Part shown: piece by piece, positions 44,987 to 53,586 of the stretch | How positions within the stretch are numbered: position 1 is the stretch's first letter | How the letters are laid out: each line of letters starts with the position of its first letter | Source: SAR202 cluster bacterium bin22 | Lineage (GTDB): Bacteria; Chloroflexota; Dehalococcoidia; Lucifugimonadales; UBA3495 | Assembly (NCBI GenBank): GCA_002238505.1 | Contig: MPMM01000012.1 | Span: 38,541-102,540 of the forward strand | DNA length: 64,000 nucleotides | Direction: 5' to 3' | Translations under genes and position numbers: made by a program | The notes under the pieces: model-generated | Databases searched by the model: none | What the model was told of the DNA's origin: nothing | The model's input: the letters and a program-made list of their open reading frames with translations, nothing else

Positions 44987-45811
44987 ATGACAACCAACAC
45001 CAACAGGGAACCAAAATTCCTCGTCGTAGGCAACGTCATGGAGGAAACCGTAACCAGGGAAGACGGCAGGACCCGACAGCAAGTCGGAGGCGTCGGAGGC
45101 ATCATGGCCCGGGAATTAGCCAGGGCAGAGGCCAACGTGACACTCCTGGCGCCAGTAACGCCCACCCAGCAGGAAAGACTGAACGAAGCACTAACGACCC
45201 TGGGAGTAACGGCGATACTGGCCGACGGACGGCCACCTGCCATCAGGGAAGGGACGGCCCGCATAAGCGTGAGAAACGGGGAGCCGACGGCCACCAAGGG
45301 CCACTTCCCAGTCCCGGGCAGCATAGCACAGGAAATCCGCGACATTAGGAAGGACTACGACATGGTGCTCTGCTCCCTCTACCTGGACGTCAACGACCTG
45401 TCAGCGCTGGCCGTAACCGGCGGTAACATAATAGCCAACGCAACGACGAAAGGAATGGTACCCAGGCTGGGACGGATGAGAGGCATCACCGCAGCGACAA
45501 TGAACCAGGCCGAGCTACAGGCTCTCGCCAGGAGAATGAGGTTCGACCCCGACGACAATCCCGCACAGAAAATGGGAATCTCGCGGGTCTTTGTAACCCA
45601 AGGGGCCAGCGGCCGGACCGACTTCTGGATGAACGGAAACAGGAGGCACCTACCGGCCATAAAAGTACCGGCCGGAAGCGACTTCATCGGAGCGGGCGAC
45701 GCGCTGACGGCAGGCTACGCCTTCGCGATAGCCAACGGCCTTACCACCGACCAAGCAATGGACGACTTCCTGGAGAAGGTGCTGGACTACAACGCAGCCA
45801 GCTACCAGTAA
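44987..45811 (+). CDS. PfkB/ribokinase-family sugar or nucleoside kinase
   Basis: 274 aa. The N-terminus FLVVGNVMEETV is followed by the Gly-rich QQVGGVGGIMARELARAEAN. The C-terminal signature DFIGAGDALTAGYAFAIANG near 233-252 has the GAGD anion hole and catalytic Asp of PfkB kinases. The usual substrate-binding residues near the N-terminus are not diagnostic, so the substrate (sugar, nucleoside or other) cannot be told. A lone member of this family among mobile-element genes is unusual. Confidence 0.8.
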   Translation: MTTNTNREPKFLVVGNVMEETVTREDGRTRQQVGGVGGIMARELARAEANVTLLAPVTPTQQERLNEALTTLGVTAILADGRPPAIREGTARISVRNGEPTATKGHFPVPGSIAQEIRDIRKDYDMVLCSLYLDVNDLSALAVTGGNIIANATTKGMVPRLGRMRGITAATMNQAELQALARRMRFDPDDNPAQKMGISRVFVTQGASGRTDFWMNGNRRHLPAIKVPAGSDFIGAGDALTAGYAFAIANGLTTDQAMDDFLEKVLDYNAASYQ

Positions 45812-45857
45812 AGGCCAGCCGACCGGAAAGGAATCAAAACAAGAACCCGGAGCGAGG

Positions 45858-46238
45858 ATGAACGAAAATCGAACTGACAGGCCCACAGCGACGCTGGAGC
45901 CAAGGCCAAGGGACCACAAATCAATGACCGGCGCCCAGGCGCTCAACAGGTACCCGCTGCTGACCGCATACCTTATCTGCGAGAGCCTGGGATACCTGAA
46001 CGCCACCAGCGCTGCAAATGTAGTCGCCGACCATGCCAGCGGCCGGGGCAACGGCTGCGAATGGTTCCTGATGATGACCAGCGTGGCGCAGATCAGCGCA
46101 CAGGAGGCAGGGCGCCGGACGCTGGACAGAGCGGTGAAACACCGGCAGAAGTACCGGGACATCTACAGGCGCGACCTGGCCTGGGCCCGGAACGACGTCC
46201 GCAAGACCCTGAACCGGTACAACGGGACCATCATTTAA
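45858..46238 (+). CDS. Hypothetical helical protein
   Basis: 126 aa. The first 25 residues are polar and disordered. The rest is helical (LTAYLICESLGYLNATSAAN, RTLDRAVKHRQKYRDIYRRD) and basic at the C-terminus. No family recognised. Confidence 0.6.
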   Translation: MNENRTDRPTATLEPRPRDHKSMTGAQALNRYPLLTAYLICESLGYLNATSAANVVADHASGRGNGCEWFLMMTSVAQISAQEAGRRTLDRAVKHRQKYRDIYRRDLAWARNDVRKTLNRYNGTII

Positions 46239-46274
46239 GACAAAGTCACCCAGCGGAAAAAACAACTACGAGGT

Positions 46275-46505
46275 TTAAGGAATAGAGGCCTGGGCGGCCT
46301 CCAGAGTCTCGTAGACACCGAGCCGCTCGCCCTCACTGGTAACCATAAACGAACCGCCGGTAAAGATTGGAAAAAATTCGGAGCCGAAAGGTTCGCCGCT
46401 CTCAACGGTCACCCGGGCGGGACACCAGGAAATAAGGTAATCGACGCCGTCGGCATCCCGGCCGACGGCAATATCAACGGTCGCAACTGACCACTCAACT
46501 GACAT
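46275..46505 (-). CDS. Small hypothetical protein
   Basis: 76 aa on the minus strand. GGAGG lies 9 bp before the ATG at 46503-46505. It has beta-rich character (EWSVATVDIAVGRDADGVDY, GGSFMVTSEGERLGVYETL). No family recognised. One of the few minus-strand genes, next to the fragmentary region. Confidence 0.6.
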   Translation of the reverse strand: MSVEWSVATVDIAVGRDADGVDYLISWCPARVTVESGEPFGSEFFPIFTGGSFMVTSEGERLGVYETLEAAQASIP

Positions 46506-46588
46506 AGAAAAGAGCCTCCAGAGGGGTATAACTACACCCCGATATTACCATCTTTGCCCCCCCAGACCCACCCAACTACGTTAGAATT

Positions 46589-47074
46589 TCAGGACCCCCC
46601 GGGCTCCGCATAAACACGCCTCAGCGCCTCATCCTCATGGAAAACCCACGGAGCATGACCCAACCAGAAAAGAGGCTCTTTGGAAAGATCCACCTCCGGA
46701 TCAATAAGGAGCCTCCACTCACGGCTGTTGAGACTGGCCCATACGTCAAAATAAACACCCTCAACGCCGGGTTGCTCCGCTACCGCATGAGCATACTGGA
46801 CCATTATATAAGCGCGGCCCGAAATGGTATCACGATGACGTCTGGTAAGAGGAACCGGCAGATCCTCATCGGTAAGGGAATAGGAAGTAACCGAGCCGTC
46901 ATCCCGCTCAACCATAACGGTCACATCCTCAGACTTGCTCCTGAGCATCATATGCCAAGCAAAAAGATGCCCCTCCTCAGTCCAGCTCACATTCCCAGGG
47001 ACCAGAAAGTGCCGCAGGGGGAAACCAAGCTGGAAGATTGCCCACAGGACAATCACCACCAACACGACAGAGGG
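46589..47074 (-). pseudogene. 3' fragment of an HTTM-domain (vitamin K carboxylase-like) gene
   Basis: The minus-strand frame reads a hydrophobic helix (SVVLVVIVLWAIFQLGF), then PLRHFLVPGNVSWTEEGHLF, AWHMMLR and VYFDVWASLNSREWRLLIDP. This is the C-terminal part of the HTTM / gamma-carboxylase-like fold, which normally has several more membrane helices upstream. The N-terminal part is missing: coding resemblance stops near 47075, where an unrelated + strand gene fragment begins. The frame stays open to 47314 only as a shadow of that gene. Confidence 0.7.
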
Positions 47075-47075
47075 A

Positions 47076-48758
47076 ACCGGAACGGGCGGGACCACCGTCA
47101 CAATAGCCGGACACAGCGGAATAAACCTGGGGGTAAAGCCAACCCAACTACACTTCACGAGCGGCAACTGGAGAACGGGACAACGCATCACCCTCCACGC
47201 AGCCGCGGACGAAGACCTGCTGGACGAGACCGTAACACTGACCCACCAGGGATCGGGAGCCAGGTATTCCAACGTGAGCGCAGAGCTGAAGGTCAGAACA
47301 CTGGAGCCCTGCACCCTCTGGTGCGGCGACTGCCCATGGCGGACCTCGGCCTGCAGGACTGGGACGAATTCAAGCTGACCTACGCCGAGTCCCTGCCGGT
47401 TCCGTTGCGACGGGTAAACACAACCTTTACCACGAGGGCAGGACCTACCAGCTCAACACCCTGACCCTGAAGCCCAGCAGCAACCCGGCTGACCACCCCG
47501 GAGGCATCCACGGCGTGGATCCCTGCACCAGCCAGGTAATAGCCACGCTCTACCGCCAAAACGCCCACGGAGGCTGGACAGCGGCAGACCCAACGGAAGA
47601 CTACGCGACGTGGACCCTCTACCTGGACAACGCGCCGCTGCAATTCAACGAAGCGGAGGGAGCCGACGGCAGCAAGCTCGCCTGGGAATCGGAAATGCCC
47701 TACGACACGCTGGCCCGATGGGAAAGCGGACTCACGGTAAGGGCAAGACTGGACGACAACGACGGTGAGGAGCCGGCGACATCCACCGCCCCAGGGAGGC
47801 CAGAACAGCTGCAGCTGATAACCGCCGCCGGCGCGATATACGCCATCTGGTACCCGCCCACGGAAAAGAAGGACGAGATCGACGGGTACCTCCTGCAATG
47901 GAAGCCGGTAACCGCCGCGTGGAACGACCCGACCCAGGTGCATAGCACCCTGGTCGAGCCCGAAAACTCGGTAGCAGTGGCCATCCTGCGGGATCTGGTT
48001 CAGGGACAACGCTACAGCGTCCGGGTCAAGGCAAAGAGTGGAACCGAAACGGGACCGCCCTCCAACGAGCGCTGGGCCAGAGCCCAGTCGACCAAGCCCT
48101 GGCTCTACCAGCAGAGCGTAACCGCCAACGGCGAGGCCATAAGGCTGAGCTTCGGCTCCAACATGGAACCCCTGGCGCCGGACCAGCGGGGTCTCGACAG
48201 CCTGCAGATCCGCGTCAACGACGCGAGGATACAGGCCACGTCCCTGACCTACAGCGGAAGACGCGTAACGATCCACCTGAAACGGGCCATATACAAAGGC
48301 GACACGGTTACCCTCAGGTACCAGCCCGACACGGCGCCAGACGCATGGTCCCTGATTGACACCCGGGCAACCACGCGGACCCCAGGCTAAGCCAGATCTC
48401 AGTCCAGAACGGCAGCAAGCTGCTCAGGATGCCGCTGACGGCCGCGTGGAGCGAAAAAACGGACCGCCATAACTCAGGAGCAGGGACCTACCTGGAATTC
48501 ACGTTCAGCGAACCGGTTAGGGTCGGGAACGGCCATCCAAGAGACGGTATGTTCCAGATCATCAACGGCAGCGTCACCGAGGCCTGGCCGATCCACCGGA
48601 ACAGCGCCCACTGGCGGATAAAGGTCGCAGGACAGCCGAGGTCCACAATGGTCCTGCTGCTGCCCGCGAGAAATGACTGCAACGCAACCACAACAGCGTG
48701 TACCAGGACCGGAGGGACGCTGAGCGGCAGCATGATGGGCACGCTGACCCCGAACTAA
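47076..48758 (+). pseudogene. Fragment of a fibronectin/Calx-beta-like surface protein with three frame breaks
   Basis: The parts align in order to large exported adhesin-like proteins seen in Chloroflexota and others. They are a Calx-beta-like unit (QLHFTSGNW, DETVTLTHQGSG), a unit beginning LWCGD with TYQLNTLTL, a fibronectin type III unit (YLLQWKPVTAAWND), and SwmB-like repeats (NGEAIRLSFGSNMEPLAP, then YLEFTFSEPVRVG). Frames change at C3 47333-47335, T3 47426-47428 and C4 48380-48383; one added base at each restores a single frame. The 5' end, with its signal peptide, is missing; the gene starts abruptly near 47080. Confidence 0.72.
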
Positions 48759-48792
48759 CACTCCAACTAAACCCGGACAGAAAAGGAGATAA

Positions 48793-48822
48793 GGCCCCCG
48801 ACAAACGGGGGCCCTTCGTTTT
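48793..48822 (+). terminator. Rho-independent terminator
   Basis: GGCCCCCG (48793-48800), loop ACAAA, CGGGGGCC (48806-48813), then CTTCGTTTT. A perfect 8-bp stem followed by a T-rich tail, 35 bp after the fibronectin-like fragment. The best canonical terminator in the window. Confidence 0.75.
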
Positions 48823-48914
48823 GACATAAACACGAACCCGTATAGCCCGGAGAATCACGCCCAGCATGCCGACACCAGGGCGATCAAGAGAAGGAGGGTA
48901 CCAGGGAACAAGGA

Positions 48915-49208
48915 ATGAACGAACCAAAAACACTGGCACAACCCGCAACCACAGCAGCAAATGAGTCCGGCGAAGAGATAACTGGGGAAAGACGTTGCCC
49001 GGAATGCACTCAAAGCTTCCAACGGAACGAGGGGCTGGAAATGTGGCGCCACCACGGCCGCCACCTGTGGGAGAAACTCCCGGCCGAATACCAGGCCAAC
49101 GGTGAGGTGAGGCCCAACCCGTTCAATCTGTGGTACCTGGAACACATGCACGAGTTCCTACCGCAACATTATCTGCTCCAGGAACTGGAGCGCCTGAAGG
49201 CAGGCTGA
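48915..49208 (+). CDS. Zinc-finger-like hypothetical protein
   Basis: 97 aa. CPECTQSFQRNEGLEMWRHH near residue 28 looks like a C2H2-type finger (Cys-Cys, then His-His), unusual in bacteria but known in some plasmid regulators. The C-terminus is helical. A TTGACA at 48821-48826 upstream is a possible -35, but no -10 sits at the right spacing. Confidence 0.65.
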   Translation: MNEPKTLAQPATTAANESGEEITGERRCPECTQSFQRNEGLEMWRHHGRHLWEKLPAEYQANGEVRPNPFNLWYLEHMHEFLPQHYLLQELERLKAG

Positions 49209-49411
49209 CGCCGGGAACTCCCCGACCAAAGACCGCTCCCAAGGAGACGGCCAGCGGGCGGGCCAGACACCCGCGCTTAGCCCGGCCGCAAGCGGACCGG
49301 GCCGGAAATAGGACTGAGTCAACCGGCACGGACAGAAGCCGAATCACGGACACGGTAGACAAGGGGGCGGCAAGCCCCGCAAATCGAAGATTCAAGGAGG
49401 AGAGAATCGCC

Positions 49412-49687
49412 ATGACCATGACCGTACTGCCCGTAAACCAGGAGAAACAGGAGAAGTACCACAACTCCATCGATCAGGCGCCGCTGGACGAGCTCAGAAG
49501 AATGGCCAGCCGCATCGAAAGACGGATCAACCTGATTATGAACCACAGCAACGCGCCGCGCCTGCTGGGCGCGTGGCGGAACCGGGCCGACGGCCTCCAG
49601 GAGGAACGGGACGAGGAGAAAATACGCGCCGGCCTGAGAAGTCTCGTGGACGACGTTCTCAAATTGATGAGCGACGTCCTGCCCTGA
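49412..49687 (+). CDS. Hypothetical helical protein
   Basis: 91 aa from ATG 49412, just after GGAGGAGAGAATC; the open frame upstream has the composition of a shadow. Helical and basic/acidic mixed (LDELRRMASRIERRINLIMN, EKIRAGLRSLVDDVLKLMSD). Possibly dimeric coiled coil. No family recognised. Confidence 0.6.
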   Translation: MTMTVLPVNQEKQEKYHNSIDQAPLDELRRMASRIERRINLIMNHSNAPRLLGAWRNRADGLQEERDEEKIRAGLRSLVDDVLKLMSDVLP

Positions 49688-49732
49688 GCCTAGGGGAAAC
49701 AAGACAACAGTTACAGAAAGGAGCCCGTACCG

Positions 49733-50113
49733 GTGACCAGTCCAATCTTTGACGGAAGATATCCCCCGGGGTGCAACGGCCCGCCGGATAACAATTTCAA
49801 ATGCGAGACCTGCGGAGAAACCGAGGAAGGATGTCCCTGCACGCAGTGCCCCATGTGCGGTGAAACCGGCCACGCCGACTGCTACCTGATGCTGGCAGCA
49901 GACCAGAGGGGCCACGGACTCATGATGACGCAGACCCAGGTCGAACTCCGGCGTGAGACGCTTTGGAGCGTCCTGACGGGATGCGCCGAGCGCTGGCTAG
50001 CAAACACGGGCGAGGCCCTCGCAGAGCAGGAGGCGCTGGCCCAGGAACTGGACCAAGAAGCCAGCAAAGCGGAGAGACGGATGGCGGCACGGCCGCAAGC
50101 GAAAGCCGCCTGA
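49733..50113 (+). CDS. Zinc-ribbon protein
   Basis: 126 aa from GTG 49733 behind AGGAG. CETCGETEEGCPCTQCPMCG near 24-43, plus HADC, gives a dense Cys cluster able to bind two zincs. The rest is a long acidic/basic helix ending in a basic tail. No family recognised. Confidence 0.65.
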   Translation: MTSPIFDGRYPPGCNGPPDNNFKCETCGETEEGCPCTQCPMCGETGHADCYLMLAADQRGHGLMMTQTQVELRRETLWSVLTGCAERWLANTGEALAEQEALAQELDQEASKAERRMAARPQAKAA

Positions 50114-50131
50114 AGGCAGGACAAAGATAAA

Positions 50132-50356
50132 ATGACAGGGAGCAACCACATAAGCGACCCCGCTCAGATAACGAAGGGACCCCATGACTGGGATATGAAA
50201 AGCTGGATCACAGCCGAACGCGCAGAGCTGACCCCCACATGCAGCAGATGCGGCGCTCGCGCCGCCTCAGACGGCACCGACGGGTTCGGCGAATGTGAGC
50301 AGGACGGAGAGGGACTCCCCACCTGGTTCGACGGCAGCGACCACGAGCCGGATTGA
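50132..50356 (+). CDS. Zinc-ribbon protein truncated by TnpB element 2
   Basis: 74 aa as it stands; CSRCG near residue 37. The last codons (CCG GAT TGA) are formed where element 2 has inserted: the TGA stop is made by the junction. Joining 50355 to 51860 (removing the element and one GGATTG copy) continues the frame as DCEYWTNTGCPDNPL to a TGA at 51933-51935, next to the following gene's ribosome site. The original protein was therefore about 98 aa with two more Cys. Confidence 0.7.
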   Translation: MTGSNHISDPAQITKGPHDWDMKSWITAERAELTPTCSRCGARAASDGTDGFGECEQDGEGLPTWFDGSDHEPD

Positions 50357-50437
50357 GAAAATTCCGCTACTCGGAAAACTCTAACCAAACAGCAGCGGGT
50401 TAACTCGCACAAACTCCCGGCGACAGCAGAGAAAGCA

Positions 50438-51787
50438 ATGACAGACCATAACCGACAGGTCAAAACGACTCTCAGATACAGGGCCACCGCCAGCAGGCAC
50501 GGCTACCGCCAGCTGGAACAGACCATGCTGGATATGGGCTATCTATACAACGCCCTGATACGACACCGGCTGACCGCCACCGGCTCCCACCGGAGACAGT
50601 GGACCCTGAAACTGCAGAACGCCCACCTGACGGACATGCACCGAAATGACCCCGTCTATAACCAGTACGCCCGTCGGCTGCTGGTATCCACCGCCAAAAG
50701 GGTCAACACCTCCTTCAGCGAATACTTCAAGAGACCCGAGCGCAGCAGGCCAGGTACCAACAACCCCTACAGGTTCAATACGCTGGAGATAAGCGAGCCG
50801 GCCGTAGCCCACCTGAAACTGTCCAAAGACGGCAGGAATGGTTACATCCACGTCAAAGGACTGCCAAGGGTGTCATTCAGAACTGACGAGCGGCTGCCCC
50901 CGAAGGAGCAGCCCCGCATCATCCGGATAACCCGCACCCCCAGGCGCTTCAACGTCCTGCTGGTCTTCAACCAAGAAGTTGCCAGAGTTCCCGCTCCAAA
51001 GAATTCAGTGGGAATAGACCCGGGGGTGAAACACCTGCTTACCAGCGTGAATGAGTCAGGAGAGACCACCCAGGTACCCGGGCTGAAGGACAACCAGCAC
51101 CGGAAGGTAATGCGGAGACTCCGCAGAAAGATGCAACGACAACGGGACTCCGCCCTGAAGGACGGACGGGCCCGGTTCGTCTCTCAAAGGCTGGGAAACG
51201 GACGGACGAAGCGAAGATACCGGTGGACCGAAGGCCCATCCCGCAACTACCTCAAGACCCTGGCCCAGCTCCGAAAAGTAGAGCAGAAACGCCAGGACTC
51301 CCTTGCAGGTCTCCAGCACCGGATTACTTCGCAACTGGTTAAAGACCACCAAGTCGTCTGCATCGAGGATACCCGCATATCAAACATGGTCAGGTCGGCC
51401 CGTGGAACGGTGGAAAACCCCGGCACCAACGTCCGGCAGAAGGCAGGACTCAACCGCTCCATCCTGTTCCAGGGCTGGTACGGCGTGAGAACCAAGCTGG
51501 AATACAAGTGCCACTGGTACGAAAGAGACTTCATAGCGGTTCCGGCAATAAACACCAGCCGCCTATGCGGCCAATGCGGTTCAATTGAAGCAGGAAACCG
51601 CAGATCGCAGTCGCTATTCAAATGCACCGACTGCGGTCACACCTCCAACGCCGACGTCAACGCGGCAGAAAATATCCGGCGCCAGGGGCTGAACCTCCTG
51701 GCCAGGGCAGAAAACGATCCCTCGGGACCGCCTGGGCGTGCCGCCGGAATCCCCAAGGAAAAAAGCGCACCAGGCAGGAAGGCGTAG
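50438..51787 (+). CDS. tnpB: TnpB RNA-guided nuclease
   Basis: 449 aa, intact. N-terminal helical/wedge region (TLRYRATASRHGYRQLEQTM). RuvC-like nuclease: Asp194 in GIDPGVKHLLTSV, Glu in VCIEDTRISNM, Asp in SNADVNAAENIRR. A four-Cys zinc finger (LCGQCGSIE and CTDCGHT) lies between the last two. TnpB proteins cut double-stranded DNA guided by an RNA from the element's right end. The stop lies within the 3' hairpin. It is the best candidate for an active copy together with 53587. Confidence 0.93.
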   Translation: MTDHNRQVKTTLRYRATASRHGYRQLEQTMLDMGYLYNALIRHRLTATGSHRRQWTLKLQNAHLTDMHRNDPVYNQYARRLLVSTAKRVNTSFSEYFKRPERSRPGTNNPYRFNTLEISEPAVAHLKLSKDGRNGYIHVKGLPRVSFRTDERLPPKEQPRIIRITRTPRRFNVLLVFNQEVARVPAPKNSVGIDPGVKHLLTSVNESGETTQVPGLKDNQHRKVMRRLRRKMQRQRDSALKDGRARFVSQRLGNGRTKRRYRWTEGPSRNYLKTLAQLRKVEQKRQDSLAGLQHRITSQLVKDHQVVCIEDTRISNMVRSARGTVENPGTNVRQKAGLNRSILFQGWYGVRTKLEYKCHWYERDFIAVPAINTSRLCGQCGSIEAGNRRSQSLFKCTDCGHTSNADVNAAENIRRQGLNLLARAENDPSGPPGRAAGIPKEKSAPGRKA

Positions 51788-51800
51788 TTGAGACTACGCC
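51781..51800 (+). ncRNA. Hairpin at the tnpB 3' end (putative omega-RNA part)
   Basis: GGCGTAGT, loop TGAG, ACTACGCC: a perfect 8-bp stem containing the tnpB stop codon. It has the same place and size as in elements 1 and 3, but with different paired bases, followed in all three by GCGCTGCACG. This is compensatory change, evidence for RNA structure. Confidence 0.55.
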
Positions 51801-51937
51801 CAACGGCTAGCGCTGCACGTGCGAACCCACTACACCAGTAGCGGAATTTTCCAGGATTGCGAATACTGGACCAACACCGGCTGCCCGGACAACCCGCTGA
51901 CCACAGCGGGCAGACCAAGCCAAAAGGAGAACTGACG

Positions 51938-52447
51938 GTGGACCAGAAGACATACCTGAAAATCAGGGCCAACGGGACCAGTCCGGTGCGGATAGTGCTG
52001 AACCAGGACATAGCCAACCGGGGCTTGACCATGAAGCAAGGGACCACCGGCACCGTAACCGGAAAGCAGAGCGGCCTGAGCGTCAAGACAGACCCATGCC
52101 CCGCGTGCGGCATGGTCGTCATACTATCCCGGGTCAAAGCGGACACCGTTGACCTCAGCGACAGCCCGACACCGGAATCCAGCGGAGCCGGACCGCTGCT
52201 GAACGCAGCAAACGTCCTGGACGAACGAAAGTCCGACGGCCAAGCCGAAACCATACTGGGGAAGAGATTCAGGGCCAACGTCCCCCTGGGAACGGCGTGG
52301 ACGGAAATGCCAGCCGGGACAGTGGTAACCGTGGTAGCAAAATACCGGGGATACGAAGTCCGGACCGAACCCTGCGAGACCTGCGGCCAGGAGCTCCACA
52401 TCCACCAGGTGCCAGGGCACAAACTCAGCCACATCGACGGAGACTGA
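51938..52447 (+). CDS. Protein with two SH3-like, Cys-containing repeats
   Basis: 169 aa from GTG 51938, 8 bp after AAGGAGA. Two similar halves: KQGTTGTVTGKQSGLSVKTD with PCPACG, and MPAGTVVTVVAKYRGYEVRT with EPCETCG. Each is a small beta-barrel-like unit followed by a CxxC. The second unit closely resembles the whole protein at 58321. No assigned function; small SH3-like folds often bind nucleic acid or protein. Confidence 0.7.
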   Translation: MDQKTYLKIRANGTSPVRIVLNQDIANRGLTMKQGTTGTVTGKQSGLSVKTDPCPACGMVVILSRVKADTVDLSDSPTPESSGAGPLLNAANVLDERKSDGQAETILGKRFRANVPLGTAWTEMPAGTVVTVVAKYRGYEVRTEPCETCGQELHIHQVPGHKLSHIDGD

Positions 52448-52454
52448 AAGCTGA

Positions 52455-52856
52455 ATGGATATAACCGAATACATCGACGCCCAGGAAATAGCGCTCGACG
52501 CAGCCAAGGGGGCATGGGCGTGGGCGCTGGAGACCGTTAACCCGAAGGACATAAGCAAGGTTGCCCCCAGCCAGTGGGAACTCATGGCCGAGATGGTATC
52601 GGAACAGCTGCAGCACTGGTGCGACCGACACCCGGAGGCGCCGGAGTCCCTGAGCACCAAGACCTTCGGCGAGACGGTGGAAAAAGGGCTCCACCAGCAC
52701 AACCTGGAAGCCGTGAAGGAAACCATGATCGAGATGGAAAAGAACGGCCTGGCCTACGAGAAGGACGGCGGCTGGCAGCTTACCGCAAAGGGAAGGGCCG
52801 AAGCCCTGCGCCGCAAGGCCGAGGACGGCCGGGAGGAAGGAGATCACAAGCCTTGA
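52455..52856 (+). CDS. Hypothetical helical protein
   Basis: 133 aa. Helical throughout (MDITEYIDAQEIALDAAKGA, ISKVAPSQWELMAEMVSEQL), ending in a winged-helix-like segment (MIEMEKNGLAYEKDGGWQLT). That ending suggests a small DNA-binding domain. It overlaps the next gene by TTGA. Confidence 0.65.
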   Translation: MDITEYIDAQEIALDAAKGAWAWALETVNPKDISKVAPSQWELMAEMVSEQLQHWCDRHPEAPESLSTKTFGETVEKGLHQHNLEAVKETMIEMEKNGLAYEKDGGWQLTAKGRAEALRRKAEDGREEGDHKP

Positions 52857-53203
52857 ACAAAAAACCTGAAACCAGCTGCCCCGTCATCCAGAGGCTGATC
52901 GACGGGGTCCACGACCTTACCGGGCCGAACCTGGCCTACGAGATAGTGCACGGCTACGCCCTGGTCAAGGACCAGGAGCACAGCCAGAGAATCGCCGAGG
53001 TGACCACAACCAGCGCCGGTCGACAGGCGACCGCCGATCGAGAGGACAAAGTCATAAAGGTGGCGGCCTACCGGCCGTGGGACACCGACAACTACGAGAC
53101 CCGCTCGCACAACAGCGTGGGCGACGCCCTCGAGGACATCGACTCCCTGCTTCACGAATTCCGAAACCCCGGCGACCGCCTGCAGGGCGTGGCCCCGCCC
53201 TAG
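52853..53203 (+). CDS. Hypothetical protein
   Basis: 116 aa from TTG 52853, overlapping the previous stop; an AAGGAG lies about 10 bp upstream. Soluble, with CPVIQRLIDGVHDLTGPNLA near the start and an acidic C-terminal half (VGDALEDIDSLLHEFRNP). No family recognised. Confidence 0.6.
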   Translation: MNKKPETSCPVIQRLIDGVHDLTGPNLAYEIVHGYALVKDQEHSQRIAEVTTTSAGRQATADREDKVIKVAAYRPWDTDNYETRSHNSVGDALEDIDSLLHEFRNPGDRLQGVAPP

Positions 53204-53239
53204 ACAAGGGCTCGAGAAGCGACACAAGGAGCGCCAGGA

Positions 53240-53492
53240 TTGACCAGCCAAGACAGGACCCTGCCGTTGGTCCCCATCGACGCACTCCCGGGGTTCGGGA
53301 CCCCGCCACCAAACCAGGGATGCCACCTGGCCCCGTCATGCCTGCGATGCCCCTTTCCCGTATGCCGCCTGGAGGACAGCACCCTGATCAAACCGATCCA
53401 GGACCGGGACCTGCGGGAGTGCATTGAGGCCGAGGGCCTGACAGTGAATGAGGCCGCCGCCAAGTTCAACATAACCGCCAGGACCATCTTCA
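53240..53492 (+). pseudogene. HTH protein gene, 5' part, interrupted by TnpB element 3
   Basis: Start TTG 53240, after AAGGAG. CHLAPSCLRCPFPVCRLED near 28 is a Cys-rich finger. LTVNEAAAKFNITARTIF near 70 is the start of a helix-turn-helix. Element 3 begins here. Joining 53492 to 55024 (one copy of ATCTTCA kept) continues as TIFRRRAKYEEFWKKPA, completing the recognition helix in frame. As sequenced, the frame runs a further 16 codons into the element before a stop at 53542. Confidence 0.75.
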
Positions 53493-53586
53493 CAGAAAAT
53501 TGCGAAACTCTGAAAAACAGAGGAACTGACAGTTGGCCGTAGCTGAAAGCAAGCCTAGCCAGATAAACTCCCCAGCAGAGGCGTAC

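Larger units (their letters stand above)
50356..51853 (+). mobile_element. TnpB element 2 with terminal inverted repeats
   Basis: Left end GAAAATTCCGCTACT (50357-50371) and exact inverted copy AGTAGCGGAATTTTC (51837-51851), 15 bp. GGATTG flanks it at 50350-50355 and 51854-51859. It inserted into the 3' end of the zinc-ribbon gene at 50132. The end sequence differs from elements 1 and 3, but both ends changed together. It carries one intact tnpB and no transposase. Confidence 0.82.

Noticed and set aside
47075..47314. N-terminal extension of the HTTM fragment
   Set aside because: This part of the minus frame is antisense to the fibronectin-like gene and has no resemblance to HTTM membrane helices.
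48821..48850. Sigma-70 promoter upstream of 48915
   Set aside because: TTGACA is present, but the nearest TATAGC is only 14 bp away, which is too short.
49130..49411. N-terminal extension of the 49412 gene
   Set aside because: It overlaps the 48915 gene, is Pro/Thr/Arg-rich like a shadow frame, and a strong ribosome site precedes ATG 49412.
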